DNA of 64,000 nt. Origin: Paroceanicella profunda (GTDB lineage Bacteria > Pseudomonadota > Alphaproteobacteria > Rhodobacterales > Rhodobacteraceae). The translations under genes were made by a program, and so were the position numbers. This document shows positions 34,786 to 42,473 of the stretch, piece by piece (position 1 is the first letter of the stretch; the number at the start of each line of letters is the position of its first letter). Below the pieces are notes generated by a model. The model was not told the DNA's origin. It ran no database searches and worked only from the letters and a program-made list of their open reading frames with translations. Location: assembly GCF_005887635.2 (NCBI RefSeq), contig NZ_CP040818.1, positions 1,238,001 to 1,302,000 of the forward strand, written 5' to 3'.

Positions 34786-35547
34786 ATGCTCAAGACCCGG
34801 ATCATCCCCTGTCTCGACGTGAAGGACGGCCGTGTCGTCAAGGGCGTCAACTTCGTCGACCTGATCGACGCGGGAGACCCCGTGGAGGCCGCCCGGGCCT
34901 ATGACGCCGCCGGCGCCGACGAGCTGTGCTTCCTCGACATCGCCGCCACGCGGGAGAACCGCGGCACCATCTACGACCTGGCCCACCGCACCGCGCAGCA
35001 ATGCTTCATGCCGCTTACCGTGGGCGGCGGGGTGCGCAGCCCGGAGGACGTGCGCGCCCTGCTGCTGGCCGGAGCCGACAAGGTGAGCTTCAACTCCGCC
35101 GCCGTGGCGGACCCGGAGGTGATCGCCCGCTCGGCGGAGAAATTCGGCAGCCAGTGCATCGTGGTGGCCATCGACGCGCGCACCGTTTCCCCCGGCAAGT
35201 GGGAGATCTTCACCCATGGCGGCACGAAGGGCACCGGCATCGACGCGCTGGAATTCGCGAAGCTGATGGAGGCGAAGGGCGCGGGCGAGATCCTGCTCAC
35301 CTCGATGGACCGTGACGGCACCCGCGCCGGCTTCAACATCCCGCTCACCCGCACCATCGCCGACGCCGTGTCCATCCCGGTGATCGCCTCCGGCGGCGTG
35401 GGCACCCTCGACCACCTGGTCGAAGGGGTGCGCGACGGCCATGCCTCCGCCGTGCTCGCCGCCTCGATCTTCCATTTCGGCGAGGCGACGATCGGCGAGG
35501 CGAAGGAACACATGAAGGCGGCGGGCATTCCCGTGCGCCTGGTCTGA
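34786..35547 (+). CDS. hisF: Imidazole glycerol phosphate synthase cyclase subunit HisF
   Basis: The protein has 253 residues, a (beta/alpha)8 barrel. HisF uses ammonia from HisH and PRFAR to form IGP and AICAR in histidine synthesis. The catalytic aspartates are in [15 protein letters not shown] and [13 protein letters not shown]. Phosphate-binding parts [11 protein letters not shown] and [15 protein letters not shown] are present. GGAGGGCGCGCG precedes the ATG. It is co-transcribed with hisE 11 nt downstream; hisH and hisA are not in the window, although in many alphaproteobacteria they lie directly upstream. Confidence 0.97.
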   Translation: MLKTRIIPCLDVKDGRVVKGVNFVDLIDAGDPVEAARAYDAAGADELCFLDIAATRENRGTIYDLAHRTAQQCFMPLTVGGGVRSPEDVRALLLAGADKVSFNSAAVADPEVIARSAEKFGSQCIVVAIDARTVSPGKWEIFTHGGTKGTGIDALEFAKLMEAKGAGEILLTSMDRDGTRAGFNIPLTRTIADAVSIPVIASGGVGTLDHLVEGVRDGHASAVLAASIFHFGEATIGEAKEHMKAAGIPVRLV

Positions 35548-35558
35548 GGGAGGGTGCG

Positions 35559-35870
35559 ATGAGCGTTCTGGAACGGCTTTCCGCCACCATCGAGGCGCGC
35601 CGCGGCGCCGATCCCGCAAGCTCCCACACCGCGAAGCTCCTCGCCAAGGGGCCGCTGAAATGCGCCGAGAAATTCGGCGAGGAGGCGGTGGAGGCCATCG
35701 TGGCCGCGGCGTCGGACGACCGGGACAACCTCACCTACGAGGCTGCCGACGTGCTCTACCATCTCATGGTGATGCTCGCCTCGCGCGAGGTGTCGCTGGC
35801 GGCGGTTCTCGCCGAGCTGGAGCGCCGCGAGGGCACGTCCGGCATCGCCGAGAAGGCCTCCCGCGGCTGA
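35559..35870 (+). CDS. hisE: Phosphoribosyl-ATP pyrophosphatase HisE
   Basis: The protein has 103 residues. It hydrolyses phosphoribosyl-ATP to phosphoribosyl-AMP, the second step of histidine synthesis. The MazG-like acidic core is [37 protein letters not shown], with metal ligands in EEAVE and [16 protein letters not shown] upstream is a clear SD. It ends 9 nt from the stop of the small convergent hypothetical gene. HisI is not fused here. Confidence 0.96.
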   Translation: MSVLERLSATIEARRGADPASSHTAKLLAKGPLKCAEKFGEEAVEAIVAAASDDRDNLTYEAADVLYHLMVMLASREVSLAAVLAELERREGTSGIAEKASRG

Positions 35871-35879
35871 ACCGGCCGC

Positions 35880-36101
35880 TCAGGCCTGCGCGGTGCGCGC
35901 GCCGGGCCCGGTGGAGAGCAGGGCCGCCACGCGCTTGCCGAACCAGGTGAGGTGCAGCTCGCCGAGCGTCAGGTCCGCGAGGCCCTTCTCCAGCAGTTCG
36001 AACGCCCAGGTCGCGGACAGGGTGGCCCCCGTCTCCAGCCTGGACAGGGCGGAGCGCTCTTCGTCCGTGAGCTCCGCAGCGGCGTCAGAAATCTTGCACA
36101 T
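35880..36101 (-). CDS. Small hypothetical protein (73 aa)
   Basis: I do not recognise a family. The frame encodes a short helical protein, MCKISDAAAELTDEERSALSRLETG near the start and LHLTWFGKRVAALLSTG near the end. It has no signal peptide, no membrane segment and one cysteine. The start at 36101 has GGGAGAAG directly upstream; the frame is open to 36158. It is convergent with hisE. Coding is supported by an SD and a normal composition, but it remains hypothetical. Confidence 0.5.
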   Translation of the reverse strand: MCKISDAAAELTDEERSALSRLETGATLSATWAFELLEKGLADLTLGELHLTWFGKRVAALLSTGPGARTAQA

Positions 36102-36512
36102 CTTCTCCCGACCTTCGGTTGTCTGACAGGGTTTCCGGAGACAGTCTGTCCCGGTCACGGAGGGAGAACTGTATCGGACGTCACATTGTTCCGAAGATAT
36201 TTACGCAGCCGCGCGGTATGGCGCGCGTGCAACACCCGGAGCGGCGGCCCGGGCCGCCGGCGGCGGCGGATTCTGCGCCCCGCCACGTGGGCCCTCCTTC
36301 GCCGGCGGGGGGATTTCGAAGTAAGCTATTGATTCATAAAAGCATATTTCCCCTGTCGTGCGGGCTTTACATTCCCTGAAATGGGCTGTAAACACCGTCT
36401 CGTTCCGCCAAGATGCGGCGTCACCGGGTGTCCGGTTTGTGCGCCGCAGTTGTCATTGGTGGAAGAGCCGGGGAATGGCACCGCCCGGTTTCAGACTGAC
36501 AGTGCCACGGTG
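36102..36512. other. Gene-free region before tRNA-Lys
   Basis: No convincing coding frame is seen. It holds GC-rich repeats at about 36241-36272, an AT-richer patch at 36325-36350 and an imperfect hairpin at 36366-36392. It probably carries the promoter of the small hypothetical gene (reading left) and of the tRNA (reading right), but no clear -35/-10 pair stands out. Confidence 0.4.
36366..36392. repeat. Imperfect inverted repeat TTTACA...TGTAAA
   Basis: Outer 6-bp arms are perfect (36366-36371 and 36387-36392); an inner CCC/GGG pair adds to the stem, with a TGAAAT loop and one small internal asymmetry. It lies in the gene-free stretch 120 nt before tRNA-Lys. It could be an operator or a short hairpin; no regulator can be named. 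Confidence 0.35.
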
Positions 36513-36587
36513 GGGCGGGTAGCTCAGCGGTAGAGCAGGTGACTCTTAATCACTTGGCCGAGGGTTCGATCCCCTCCTCGCCCACCA
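36513..36587 (+). tRNA. tRNA-Lys (anticodon CTT)
   Basis: A full cloverleaf is drawn from the sequence: acceptor GGGCGGG with CTCGCCC, D-arm GCTC/GAGC, anticodon stem GGTGA/TCACT with loop CTCTTAA (anticodon CTT at 36545-36547), variable TGGCC, T-arm GAGGG/CCCTC with loop TTCGATC. The discriminator A and the CCA end (36585-36587) are encoded. The anticodon reads the AAG codon, which is the preferred Lys codon in GC-rich genomes. Confidence 0.96.
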
Positions 36588-36989
36588 CATTCCTCTCTGT
36601 CACACATGGATGATCCGAAGCGCCCTCGCGGCCCGCGGGACCGTTACCGCCCGGTTACCGAGCGCGGGGGCTCCGGTGCATGGAACGGCCGTTTCACCCT
36701 TCGGCGCCCGTGGCTGCTTGCGGGAGCAGTCGGGCGGCGCGCCGGAACAGGTGCCGCTGCGGCGTGCGGTATGCCGCAGCGCAAGCGCGGTGTGGCGGAG
36801 GCGGTCAAGCACAGCGCTCCGGGCGGACGCACGTCAGGGGGAAGCCGGCTGCCTGCTCGCGCCCGAGCGGATGCGCGCGGCGGGGGACGGGTGCCCCGGA
36901 GCGCGCGCGGCGGGCGGATCATTTGCCTGCGCGAGCGGACTGCAATAGACAATAATCCAGACGGATCAGTTCTTTCCACGGGCGGTGGC
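36588..36989 (+). other. Region between tRNA-Lys and the sigma factor gene
   Basis: The frame of the sigma factor stays open back to 36606, but the 128 codons in it are arginine- and glycine-rich, have no family match and no convincing SD, so I treat it as untranslated. It probably contains the sigma factor promoter. An AT-richer patch (36945-36976) just before the gene may include the -10 region. Confidence 0.4.
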
Positions 36990-37532
36990 ATGGCAGCGGG
37001 TGAAGACGACCGGACAGTGCTCAGCCGTGCCGCCCTGGGTGACAAGGCGGCCATGCGGGTGCTCTACGAGCGCCACCACGACCCGCTCCACGCCTTCCTG
37101 CGCGCCCGCTGCCGGGACGAGGCGCTCGCCAGCGACGTGGTGCACGACGCCATGCTGGAGGTCTGGCGCAGCGCCGGGCGCTTCAGCGGGAAATCCTCCG
37201 TACGCACCTGGATCTTCGCCATCGCCCGCAACAAGCTGGTGGACAGGCTGCGGCGGGGCGGGGCGCTGTCCTTCGTGGAGGAGGTGCCGGACCTGCCGGA
37301 CGAGGCGCCGGACGCCGAGGCCGTGCTCGACGCCGCGCAGAACGCCGCCCGGGTGCGGGCCTGCCTCGACCGGCTCAAGGCGATGCATCTCGCGGTGATT
37401 CGCCTCGCCTTCTACGAGGGCCTGCCCTACGACGAGATTTCCCGGGTGGAGGGCATCCCGGTGGGCACGGTGAAGACCAGGATCTTCCACGCCAAGCAGG
37501 CGCTTCTGCACTGCCTCGGGCGGCGCCGCTAG
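36990..37532 (+). CDS. ECF-type RNA polymerase sigma factor
   Basis: The protein has 180 residues. Region 2 is LYERHHDPLHAFLRARCRDEALASDVVHDAMLEVWRSAGRFSGKSSVRTWIFAIARNKLVDRLRR, including the -10-binding VHDAMLEVW and the RTWIF strand. Region 4 (LDRLKAMHLAVIRLAFYEGLPYDEISRVEGIPVGTVKTRIFHAKQAL) is an HTH for the -35 element. No region 1 or 3, so ECF-type. The start MAAGEDDRTVL is chosen by alignment; the upstream open frame is judged non-coding. The next genes on the map, an anti-sigma-like membrane protein and a subtilase, suggest the regulatory partners. Confidence 0.88.
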   Translation: MAAGEDDRTVLSRAALGDKAAMRVLYERHHDPLHAFLRARCRDEALASDVVHDAMLEVWRSAGRFSGKSSVRTWIFAIARNKLVDRLRRGGALSFVEEVPDLPDEAPDAEAVLDAAQNAARVRACLDRLKAMHLAVIRLAFYEGLPYDEISRVEGIPVGTVKTRIFHAKQALLHCLGRRR

Positions 37533-37690
37533 CCCGGGGGCCGGCCAGCGCCGCACGGGCAGGGCGGCGTGTGCGACCGCCCTGTCCGTTGCGGGCACGA
37601 CGGCTCAGGCAACCCGGTGCGATCCGTCGGGTGAATTCGGACCTGTGCATTCCGGCCGTCGCGACCGGGCAGGGCGCGCGCCCTCCGGGT

Positions 37691-38266
37691 TCAGGGCCGC
37701 GCCACGGCGGTCACCAGTTCCGGCCGGGCGCGCAGCGCGGCTTCGCCGGCGTCCCGCGCGGCATCATCGGCGAAGGTGAGGGTGAAGAGGCCGAGGGCGC
37801 CGGGCCCGTCGGTGACCGTTGCGCCGAGCGCGACCAGAAGGGCGGTCACCTGCGCCAGCGGCGCGTCATCGGCGAAAGCCACCTGCAGCGCGGGGCCGGT
37901 GAGTGTATCGCTCACCGGCCGGTAGCCCGCCGGCCCCCGCCCGGGCAGGTAGGGCACCGCCGCGAGCTGCCAGACGAGCACCGCCGCCGCCGCGATGCCT
38001 GCCACCTGCAGCGGCGAGAACCGCCGGGTGGCGTTCGCCGGCACGCCGGTGCGCTCCGCCTCGATGCTGCGGGAGAGCCGGTCCCAGCCGGCCGCGCGCG
38101 CGGCCGCCGGCGGGGCCTCGGCGCCCAGGGCCGCGGCGGCGGCGCGCAGCGCGGCCAGTTCGGCGCGCAGGGCGGGGCTTTCCGCCAGCTCGGCCTCGAA
38201 GCCGGCCGCCGCATCGGGGTCCAGGCGGCCCTGCATGTAGGCCAGAAGGTGATCGTCGGAATCCAT
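37691..38266 (-). CDS. Membrane anti-sigma-like protein with a subtilisin-propeptide-like periplasmic domain
   Basis: The protein has 191 residues. Residues 1-75 form a cytoplasmic part, DDHLLAYMQGRLDPDAAAGFEAELAESPALRAEL, typical of zinc-free anti-sigma N-termini. A single membrane helix lies at about 85-106. The periplasmic tail (about 125-191) reads like a beta-alpha-beta domain: ALQVAFADDAPLAQVTALLVALGATV, LFTLTFADDAARDAGEAALRARPELVTAVA, resembling the inhibitor-I9 propeptides of subtilisins, which end in a similar LRA-P-x-V pattern. The gene is convergent with the sigma gene and divergent from the subtilase gene. The anti-sigma role and the I9 resemblance are inference. A TTG at 38278 is an alternative start. 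Confidence 0.72.
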   Translation of the reverse strand: MDSDDHLLAYMQGRLDPDAAAGFEAELAESPALRAELAALRAAAAALGAEAPPAAARAAGWDRLSRSIEAERTGVPANATRRFSPLQVAGIAAAAVLVWQLAAVPYLPGRGPAGYRPVSDTLTGPALQVAFADDAPLAQVTALLVALGATVTDGPGALGLFTLTFADDAARDAGEAALRARPELVTAVARP

Positions 38267-38445
38267 GTCATGCCCCAAGTCCGGTTCCTGCGCAGTCTCC
38301 GCGAGTTTCGCGCCAAACGGAAGGTGCCGCGCGGAAGGAGGGGGCAGGGCGGCGGCCGCGCTGCGCCCCGCGTGCCGCCGTGTTCGGGAGTTGGTCGCGC
38401 GGGGGCGGGGCAGGGTTCAAAGATTTTCCGTCCCTGCGGCTGACT

Positions 38446-38469
38446 GGAACGCCAGACTGTGAGACGGTT
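38446..38469 (+). promoter_or_regulatory. Candidate ECF-type promoter (GGAAC-N16-GTT) for the subtilase
   Basis: GGAAC at 38446-38450 is followed after 16 nt by GTT at 38467-38469, about 37 nt before the subtilase start. GGAAC-N16/17-GTT is the usual pattern for several ECF factors, including EcfG-type general stress sigmas. The gap between the divergent anti-sigma and subtilase genes is 239 nt. Whether the nearby sigma factor uses it is untested. Confidence 0.45.
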
Positions 38470-38505
38470 CACAGACCGACCGGGAGTTCACACCGAAAAG
38501 GGCCC

Positions 38506-39714
38506 ATGACCAGAGACCATGCCCCCCGCTGCCAGATCACGGCCCCGCTTCTGGGCATCGCCCTTGCGCTCGCGGGGTGCTCCCCCTCCTACACGCTCAA
38601 TCCGCCGCCGCCGGAGCAGATCCGCGCCGATGCCGGGATGGTGTTCGACGCCCAGGAGATCCTGGCGCTGACCTCGACGCCGCAGGCCGCCGAGGCCCTG
38701 CGCGCCGGGGCCGGGGCCGAGGGGTTCGTGTTCCGGGAGCAGCGCGCGCTGCCGGCGCTGGAGCTGTGGATGCTGCGGTTCGAGTTCCCCCTGCCGCTGG
38801 ACGGGCCCGGCGCCATCGCGGCGCTCGAGCGCATCGAGACCAGCGCCACCGCCGGGGTGAACCACGCCTACAGCCTCGCGGCCGGGCCGGTCGGCAGCCG
38901 CTTCGCCTATGCCGACGCGCTGGTGGGCTGGCCCGGCGGAGGCTGCGTCTCGCAGGGGCCGATCGGCATGCTGGACACCGGGGTGGACGTGACGGCGCCC
39001 GGCGTCGCCGGCGCCCGGGTGGTTTCGGAGAGCTTCGCGCGCGGTGCGCCGGCGCCGGAGGGCCACGGCACCGATGTGGCCAGCCTGCTGGTCGATCCGG
39101 TCCGGCTCGGGGGGGTGACGCTCTACAGCGCCGGAGTGGTGGGCCAGTCCGCCAGCGGCGCGCGGGTGGCGAGCGTCGACAGCATCCTCGAAGGGCTGGA
39201 CTGGCTGGGCAGCCAGGGGGTGCGCCTAGTGAACGTGAGCCTTGCCGGCCCCTACAACAAGCTGCTCGATCGGGCGGTGGACCGGGCGAACGCGCATGGC
39301 ATGACCATCGTCGCCGCCGTGGGGAATGACGGCGCCGAGGGCGCGCCGCGCTACCCCGCCGCTCTGCACAACGTGCTGGCGGTGACGGCGGTGGACGCCC
39401 GGCGCGCCATCTACCGCAACGCCGTGCAGGGGGATTTCGTGGATGTCGCGGCCCCGGGGGTGAACGTGCTCCTGCCCGGCGGCGACACCCGCTTCGCGAG
39501 CGGCACTTCCATCGCCGTGCCCTTCGTCACCGCCTGGCTGGCCTCGGACCCGGAGCTCTATTCCGCGGATGTCGCCACGATCCGCGCAGCGCTGGCGGAC
39601 AGCACGATGGACCTCGGTGCGCCGGGGCCCGACCCGGTGTTCGGGGCAGGGCTTCTGCAGGCCGGCTCCGGCTGCGGCGCGGACACGCGGATGGCCGGGG
39701 CGCCGGCGCACTGA
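38506..39714 (+). CDS. S8 family (subtilisin-like) serine peptidase lipoprotein
   Basis: The protein has 402 residues. A signal peptide with lipobox LAGC (C25) predicts a lipoprotein in the cell envelope. Residues about 45-125 form a prodomain-like part ending in GAIAALERIETSATAGVNHAYSL. The peptidase domain has the full triad: D157 in GMLDTGVD, H187 in GHGTDVASL, S335 in GTSIAVPF, and the oxyanion Asn N274 in AVGNDG. It is encoded divergently from the anti-sigma-like gene, with a possible ECF promoter upstream. Substrate is unknown; cleavage or binding of the neighbouring anti-sigma protein is a testable inference. Confidence 0.87.
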   Translation: MTRDHAPRCQITAPLLGIALALAGCSPSYTLNPPPPEQIRADAGMVFDAQEILALTSTPQAAEALRAGAGAEGFVFREQRALPALELWMLRFEFPLPLDGPGAIAALERIETSATAGVNHAYSLAAGPVGSRFAYADALVGWPGGGCVSQGPIGMLDTGVDVTAPGVAGARVVSESFARGAPAPEGHGTDVASLLVDPVRLGGVTLYSAGVVGQSASGARVASVDSILEGLDWLGSQGVRLVNVSLAGPYNKLLDRAVDRANAHGMTIVAAVGNDGAEGAPRYPAALHNVLAVTAVDARRAIYRNAVQGDFVDVAAPGVNVLLPGGDTRFASGTSIAVPFVTAWLASDPELYSADVATIRAALADSTMDLGAPGPDPVFGAGLLQAGSGCGADTRMAGAPAH

Positions 39715-39799
39715 GGAGGGCCGGGAACCTGCCGCCCGCTGCACGGCTGCGACCAATCGAGAGGCAGCGGCGGATGTCCGCGCGCTGGGGCGGCTCTCT

Positions 39800-39877
39800 G
39801 GCCGCATGGCGGCAGCGGTTCAATTGGCCGCATGGCGGCAGCGGGCCGGATGGACGCGTGGCGGCAGAGGGCCGCGC
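39800..39877 (+). repeat. Three imperfect 26-bp tandem repeats
   Basis: The unit begins GGCCGCATGGCGGCAGCGG and recurs at 39800, 39826 and, more diverged (GGACGCGTGGCGGCAGAGG), at 39852. Units 1 and 2 are identical over their first 19 bases. They lie between the convergent subtilase and hydrolase genes; no gene covers them. Confidence 0.7.
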
Positions 39878-39978
39878 GGACCGGGGGGTCCGGCGCGGCC
39901 CGCTGGGGGGTGAGGGCGTCGGGACGCCTGCGCGGCCTGCGTCTGCCCTCGGCGGGGCCGGGGGCAGACGGTGGGGCC

Positions 39979-40953
39979 TCAGCCGGCGAGGAAGGCCAGG
40001 ATGTCCTGGTTGATCACGTCGGGGTACACGCCGGCCATGCCGTGCGGGTAGCCCTCGTAGGTCTTCAGCGTGCCGTTCTGCAGCAGCTTCGCGGAGAGCG
40101 GGCCGGAATCATCATAGGGTACCACCTGGTCGTCGGTGCCGTGCATCACCAGCGCCGGCACGGTGATCTTCTTCAGGTCCTCGGTGAAATCGGTCTCCGA
40201 GAAGGCCTTGATGCAGTCGTAATGCGCCTTCGCGCTGCCGACCATGCCCTGCCGCCACCAGTTGCGGATCAGGCCCTCGCTCACCTTCGCGCCCTCGCGG
40301 TTGAAGCCGTAGAACGGGCCGGTGGGCAGGTCGATGTAGAACTGCGAGCGGTCGTCGGCGAGGGCCTTGCGCAGGCCGTCGAACACCTCGATGGGCAGGC
40401 CGCCGGGGTTCGAGTCCTTCTTCACCATCACCGGGGGCACCGCGGCGATGAGCACCAGGCCGGAGACGCGGCCCTCCTTGGCGCGGGCCACGTAATGGGC
40501 CGCCTCGCCGCCGCCGGTGGAATGGCCGATGTGCACGGCGCCCTTCAGGTCCAGCGCGTCGGTGAGCGCGGCGACATCGGCGGCGTAGGTGTCCATCTCG
40601 TTGCCGGTGTCGGTCTGCGAGGAGCGGCCGTGGCCGCGGCGGTCATGCGCGATGACGCGGAAGCCCTGCCCGATGAAGAACAGCAGCTGCGGGTCCCACT
40701 CGTCGGCGGTCAGCGGCCAGCCGTGGTGGAAGACGAGCGGCTTGCCGTCGCGCGGGCCCCAGTCCTTGTAGAAAATGGACACGCCGTCGGGTGTGGTCAC
40801 GAAGTTCATGTCTTCGGCTCCTTGAGTTTCAGTCGGGGAAGCTGGGGGTGTGGTCTGGGCGAACGTCCGGGACACGGAGGCAAGCATGGCGATGCTCGCA
40901 CCGCCCAGGACGACCTCCCTGCGGTTGAAGCCATCTGTGTGCTGATCTGGCAT
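39979..40953 (-). CDS. Tat-exported alpha/beta hydrolase (non-haem chloroperoxidase-like)
   Basis: The protein has 324 residues. The N-terminus NRREVVLGGASIAMLASVSRTFAQ is a twin-arginine signal peptide, so it should be exported folded. The hydrolase core starts at about residue 50 (FVTTPDGVSIFYKDWGP) with the oxyanion HGWPL, nucleophile Ser in GHSTGG, acid Asp in HGTDDQVVP and His in YPHGM. The pattern VIAHDRRGHGRSSQ is typical of cofactor-free haloperoxidase-like esterases. Most relatives are cytosolic, so the Tat signal is unusual. GGAG lies 6 nt before the ATG. Natural substrate is unknown. Confidence 0.88.
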   Translation of the reverse strand: MPDQHTDGFNRREVVLGGASIAMLASVSRTFAQTTPPASPTETQGAEDMNFVTTPDGVSIFYKDWGPRDGKPLVFHHGWPLTADEWDPQLLFFIGQGFRVIAHDRRGHGRSSQTDTGNEMDTYAADVAALTDALDLKGAVHIGHSTGGGEAAHYVARAKEGRVSGLVLIAAVPPVMVKKDSNPGGLPIEVFDGLRKALADDRSQFYIDLPTGPFYGFNREGAKVSEGLIRNWWRQGMVGSAKAHYDCIKAFSETDFTEDLKKITVPALVMHGTDDQVVPYDDSGPLSAKLLQNGTLKTYEGYPHGMAGVYPDVINQDILAFLAG

Positions 40954-41438
40954 GTCGGTCTCCTGGCCTTGTCTCATGCGTTGACGCGGGCGGGCGGGGC
41001 CCGCGGCCCGGCCCGGTCGGGCCCGGACGCGGGCAAAAGCTGCGCGGAACCGGCCGCGGCCGCCCTCCGGGTGGCAGATGGCAGGCGGGCCGGCCGCCTC
41101 CGGGGAAGGGGCTGGCCCGCAAGCGCATCCCCGGCGGAGGGCCGCAGCCGGTTCCGCGCATGGCGACGACGGGGGAAGGCCGCGGCACGCTGGCCGGAGC
41201 GCCCGTCGGCCACCCTTCTCACAGGGTGCGGCCAGTCGGGCATTTCCGTCAGCCTGGGTCCGTTTTCTCCATCCGCTCATGCGTGAATGTCTTGAGGGGG
41301 AAGGTAGCATGTGGCCGGGGGGCATTCTGCTATTCGGGGGGCCGGACGGTCTTATACGAAGGTGTATGGCGCTCACCGAAGCGTATGGAAAAGCCGGCTC
41401 CGCGCCGTGCCGAACCGGGGGGGCCGCCCCCGCGCCGC
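40954..41438. other. Gene-free region between the hydrolase and lysR
   Basis: No family-like frame is seen in 485 nt. The right third is less GC-rich (41281-41400) and includes TTATACGAAGGTGTATGG. It presumably holds the hydrolase promoter (reading left). Short plus-strand frames here are overlaps without support. Confidence 0.35.
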
Positions 41439-42344
41439 TCAGCCCCGGGCGGCCTGCTCGTTCAGCGCGGAGGCGAGCTGCATGGCGAAGCGCGCGGAGG
41501 CCACCGGCAGGGTGCGGCCGCGCATCTGCCCCAGGATCAGGCTGCCCGGCGGGATGTCGCGCCCGGAGATGGCGCGAAAGCGCAGGCTGCCGTCCGCCGG
41601 GGCCTTCAGCCCGATGGGGATCTGGAAACCCAGGGCGCGCTCGTGCAGCACGTAGTGGCGGATGAGGTCGAAGCTCTCCGTCTCCACCACCGGGTCCAGC
41701 CGGCGGCCGATGCGCCGGGCGGCGAAGTCCAGCAGGTGGCGCACGCCATAGGCGGTGGAGGGGGCCACATGGGGGTGGTCGAGGCAATCGCGCAGGCGCA
41801 GCTCGGTCTTGGCCGCCAGCGGATGGTCCGCCGCCATCACCACGTTCACCGGCTGCGGCAGGGTTTCGATCACCTCGAAATCCACCAGGTACACCGGCTC
41901 GAACACCAGCGCGAGGTCGGAGGAATAGCTGGCCAGTTCCGCCTCGGCCTGGGCCCGGTCGCGCACGTTCACGGTGAAGGTGACGCCGGGGTGCGCCATG
42001 CGGTAGCGGGCAATCTGCTCGGGCAGGAAATACGGTGCCAGCGCCTGCGAACAGGCGATGGAGACATGGCCGCGGCGCTCCCCGGCGAGGTCCGCCACCT
42101 GGCTCTGGACGCGGGAGAGGTCGGAGCGCGTGGCGCGGTAGTGGTGCAGCAGCAGCTCTCCCGCCGGGTTCAGCCGCACGCCGCCGGGCAGGCGCTCGAA
42201 GATCTCGGCGCCGAACTCCTCCTCGAAGCGGCGGATTCGCCGGTTCAGCGCCGAGGCGGTGAGGTTCATGTCCTCCGCCGCGCGGCGCATGGAGCCCATT
42301 CGCGCCACGGATTCGATCAGCCGGAACGTGTACAAGTGTTTCAT
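41439..42344 (-). CDS. LysR family transcriptional regulator
   Basis: The protein has 301 residues. The N-terminal winged HTH is FRLIESVARMGSMRRAAEDMNLTASALNRRIRRFEEEFGAEIFERLPGGVRLNPAGELLLHHYR, typical except for some changes in the recognition helix. The co-inducer domain follows (VSIACSQALAPYFLPEQIARYR). LysR proteins usually control the divergent gene; here that is the solute-binding protein at 42474, with a T-N11-A palindrome between them. The ligand is unknown but may be the transported compound or a breakdown product of allophanate metabolism. Confidence 0.92.
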   Translation of the reverse strand: MKHLYTFRLIESVARMGSMRRAAEDMNLTASALNRRIRRFEEEFGAEIFERLPGGVRLNPAGELLLHHYRATRSDLSRVQSQVADLAGERRGHVSIACSQALAPYFLPEQIARYRMAHPGVTFTVNVRDRAQAEAELASYSSDLALVFEPVYLVDFEVIETLPQPVNVVMAADHPLAAKTELRLRDCLDHPHVAPSTAYGVRHLLDFAARRIGRRLDPVVETESFDLIRHYVLHERALGFQIPIGLKAPADGSLRFRAISGRDIPPGSLILGQMRGRTLPVASARFAMQLASALNEQAARG

Positions 42345-42366
42345 CTGGAGTGCTTTTCTGGCAGGT

Positions 42367-42383
42367 GGTGCCGAAAATGCACC
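42367..42383. promoter_or_regulatory. LysR-type operator (T-N11-A within GGTGC-N7-GCACC)
   Basis: Perfect 5-bp arms GGTGC and GCACC surround 7 nt, giving exactly T-N11-A (T42369, A42381). It lies in the 129-nt gap between divergent lysR and the solute-binding protein gene, as expected for a LysR site. Confidence 0.6.
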
Positions 42384-42473
42384 GCATTGGTGAAATCCTA
42401 GCAATTTTCGCGAACGCCTCAAGCGTGCAGGCTGTGCGCAATCCGTTTCCCCGTTCCCACGCCGAGGCCCCAG

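Noticed and set aside
36606..36989. N-terminal extension of the sigma factor by 128 codons
   Set aside because: It is Arg/Gly-rich with no family match, and region 2 of the sigma factor begins shortly after the ATG at 36990.
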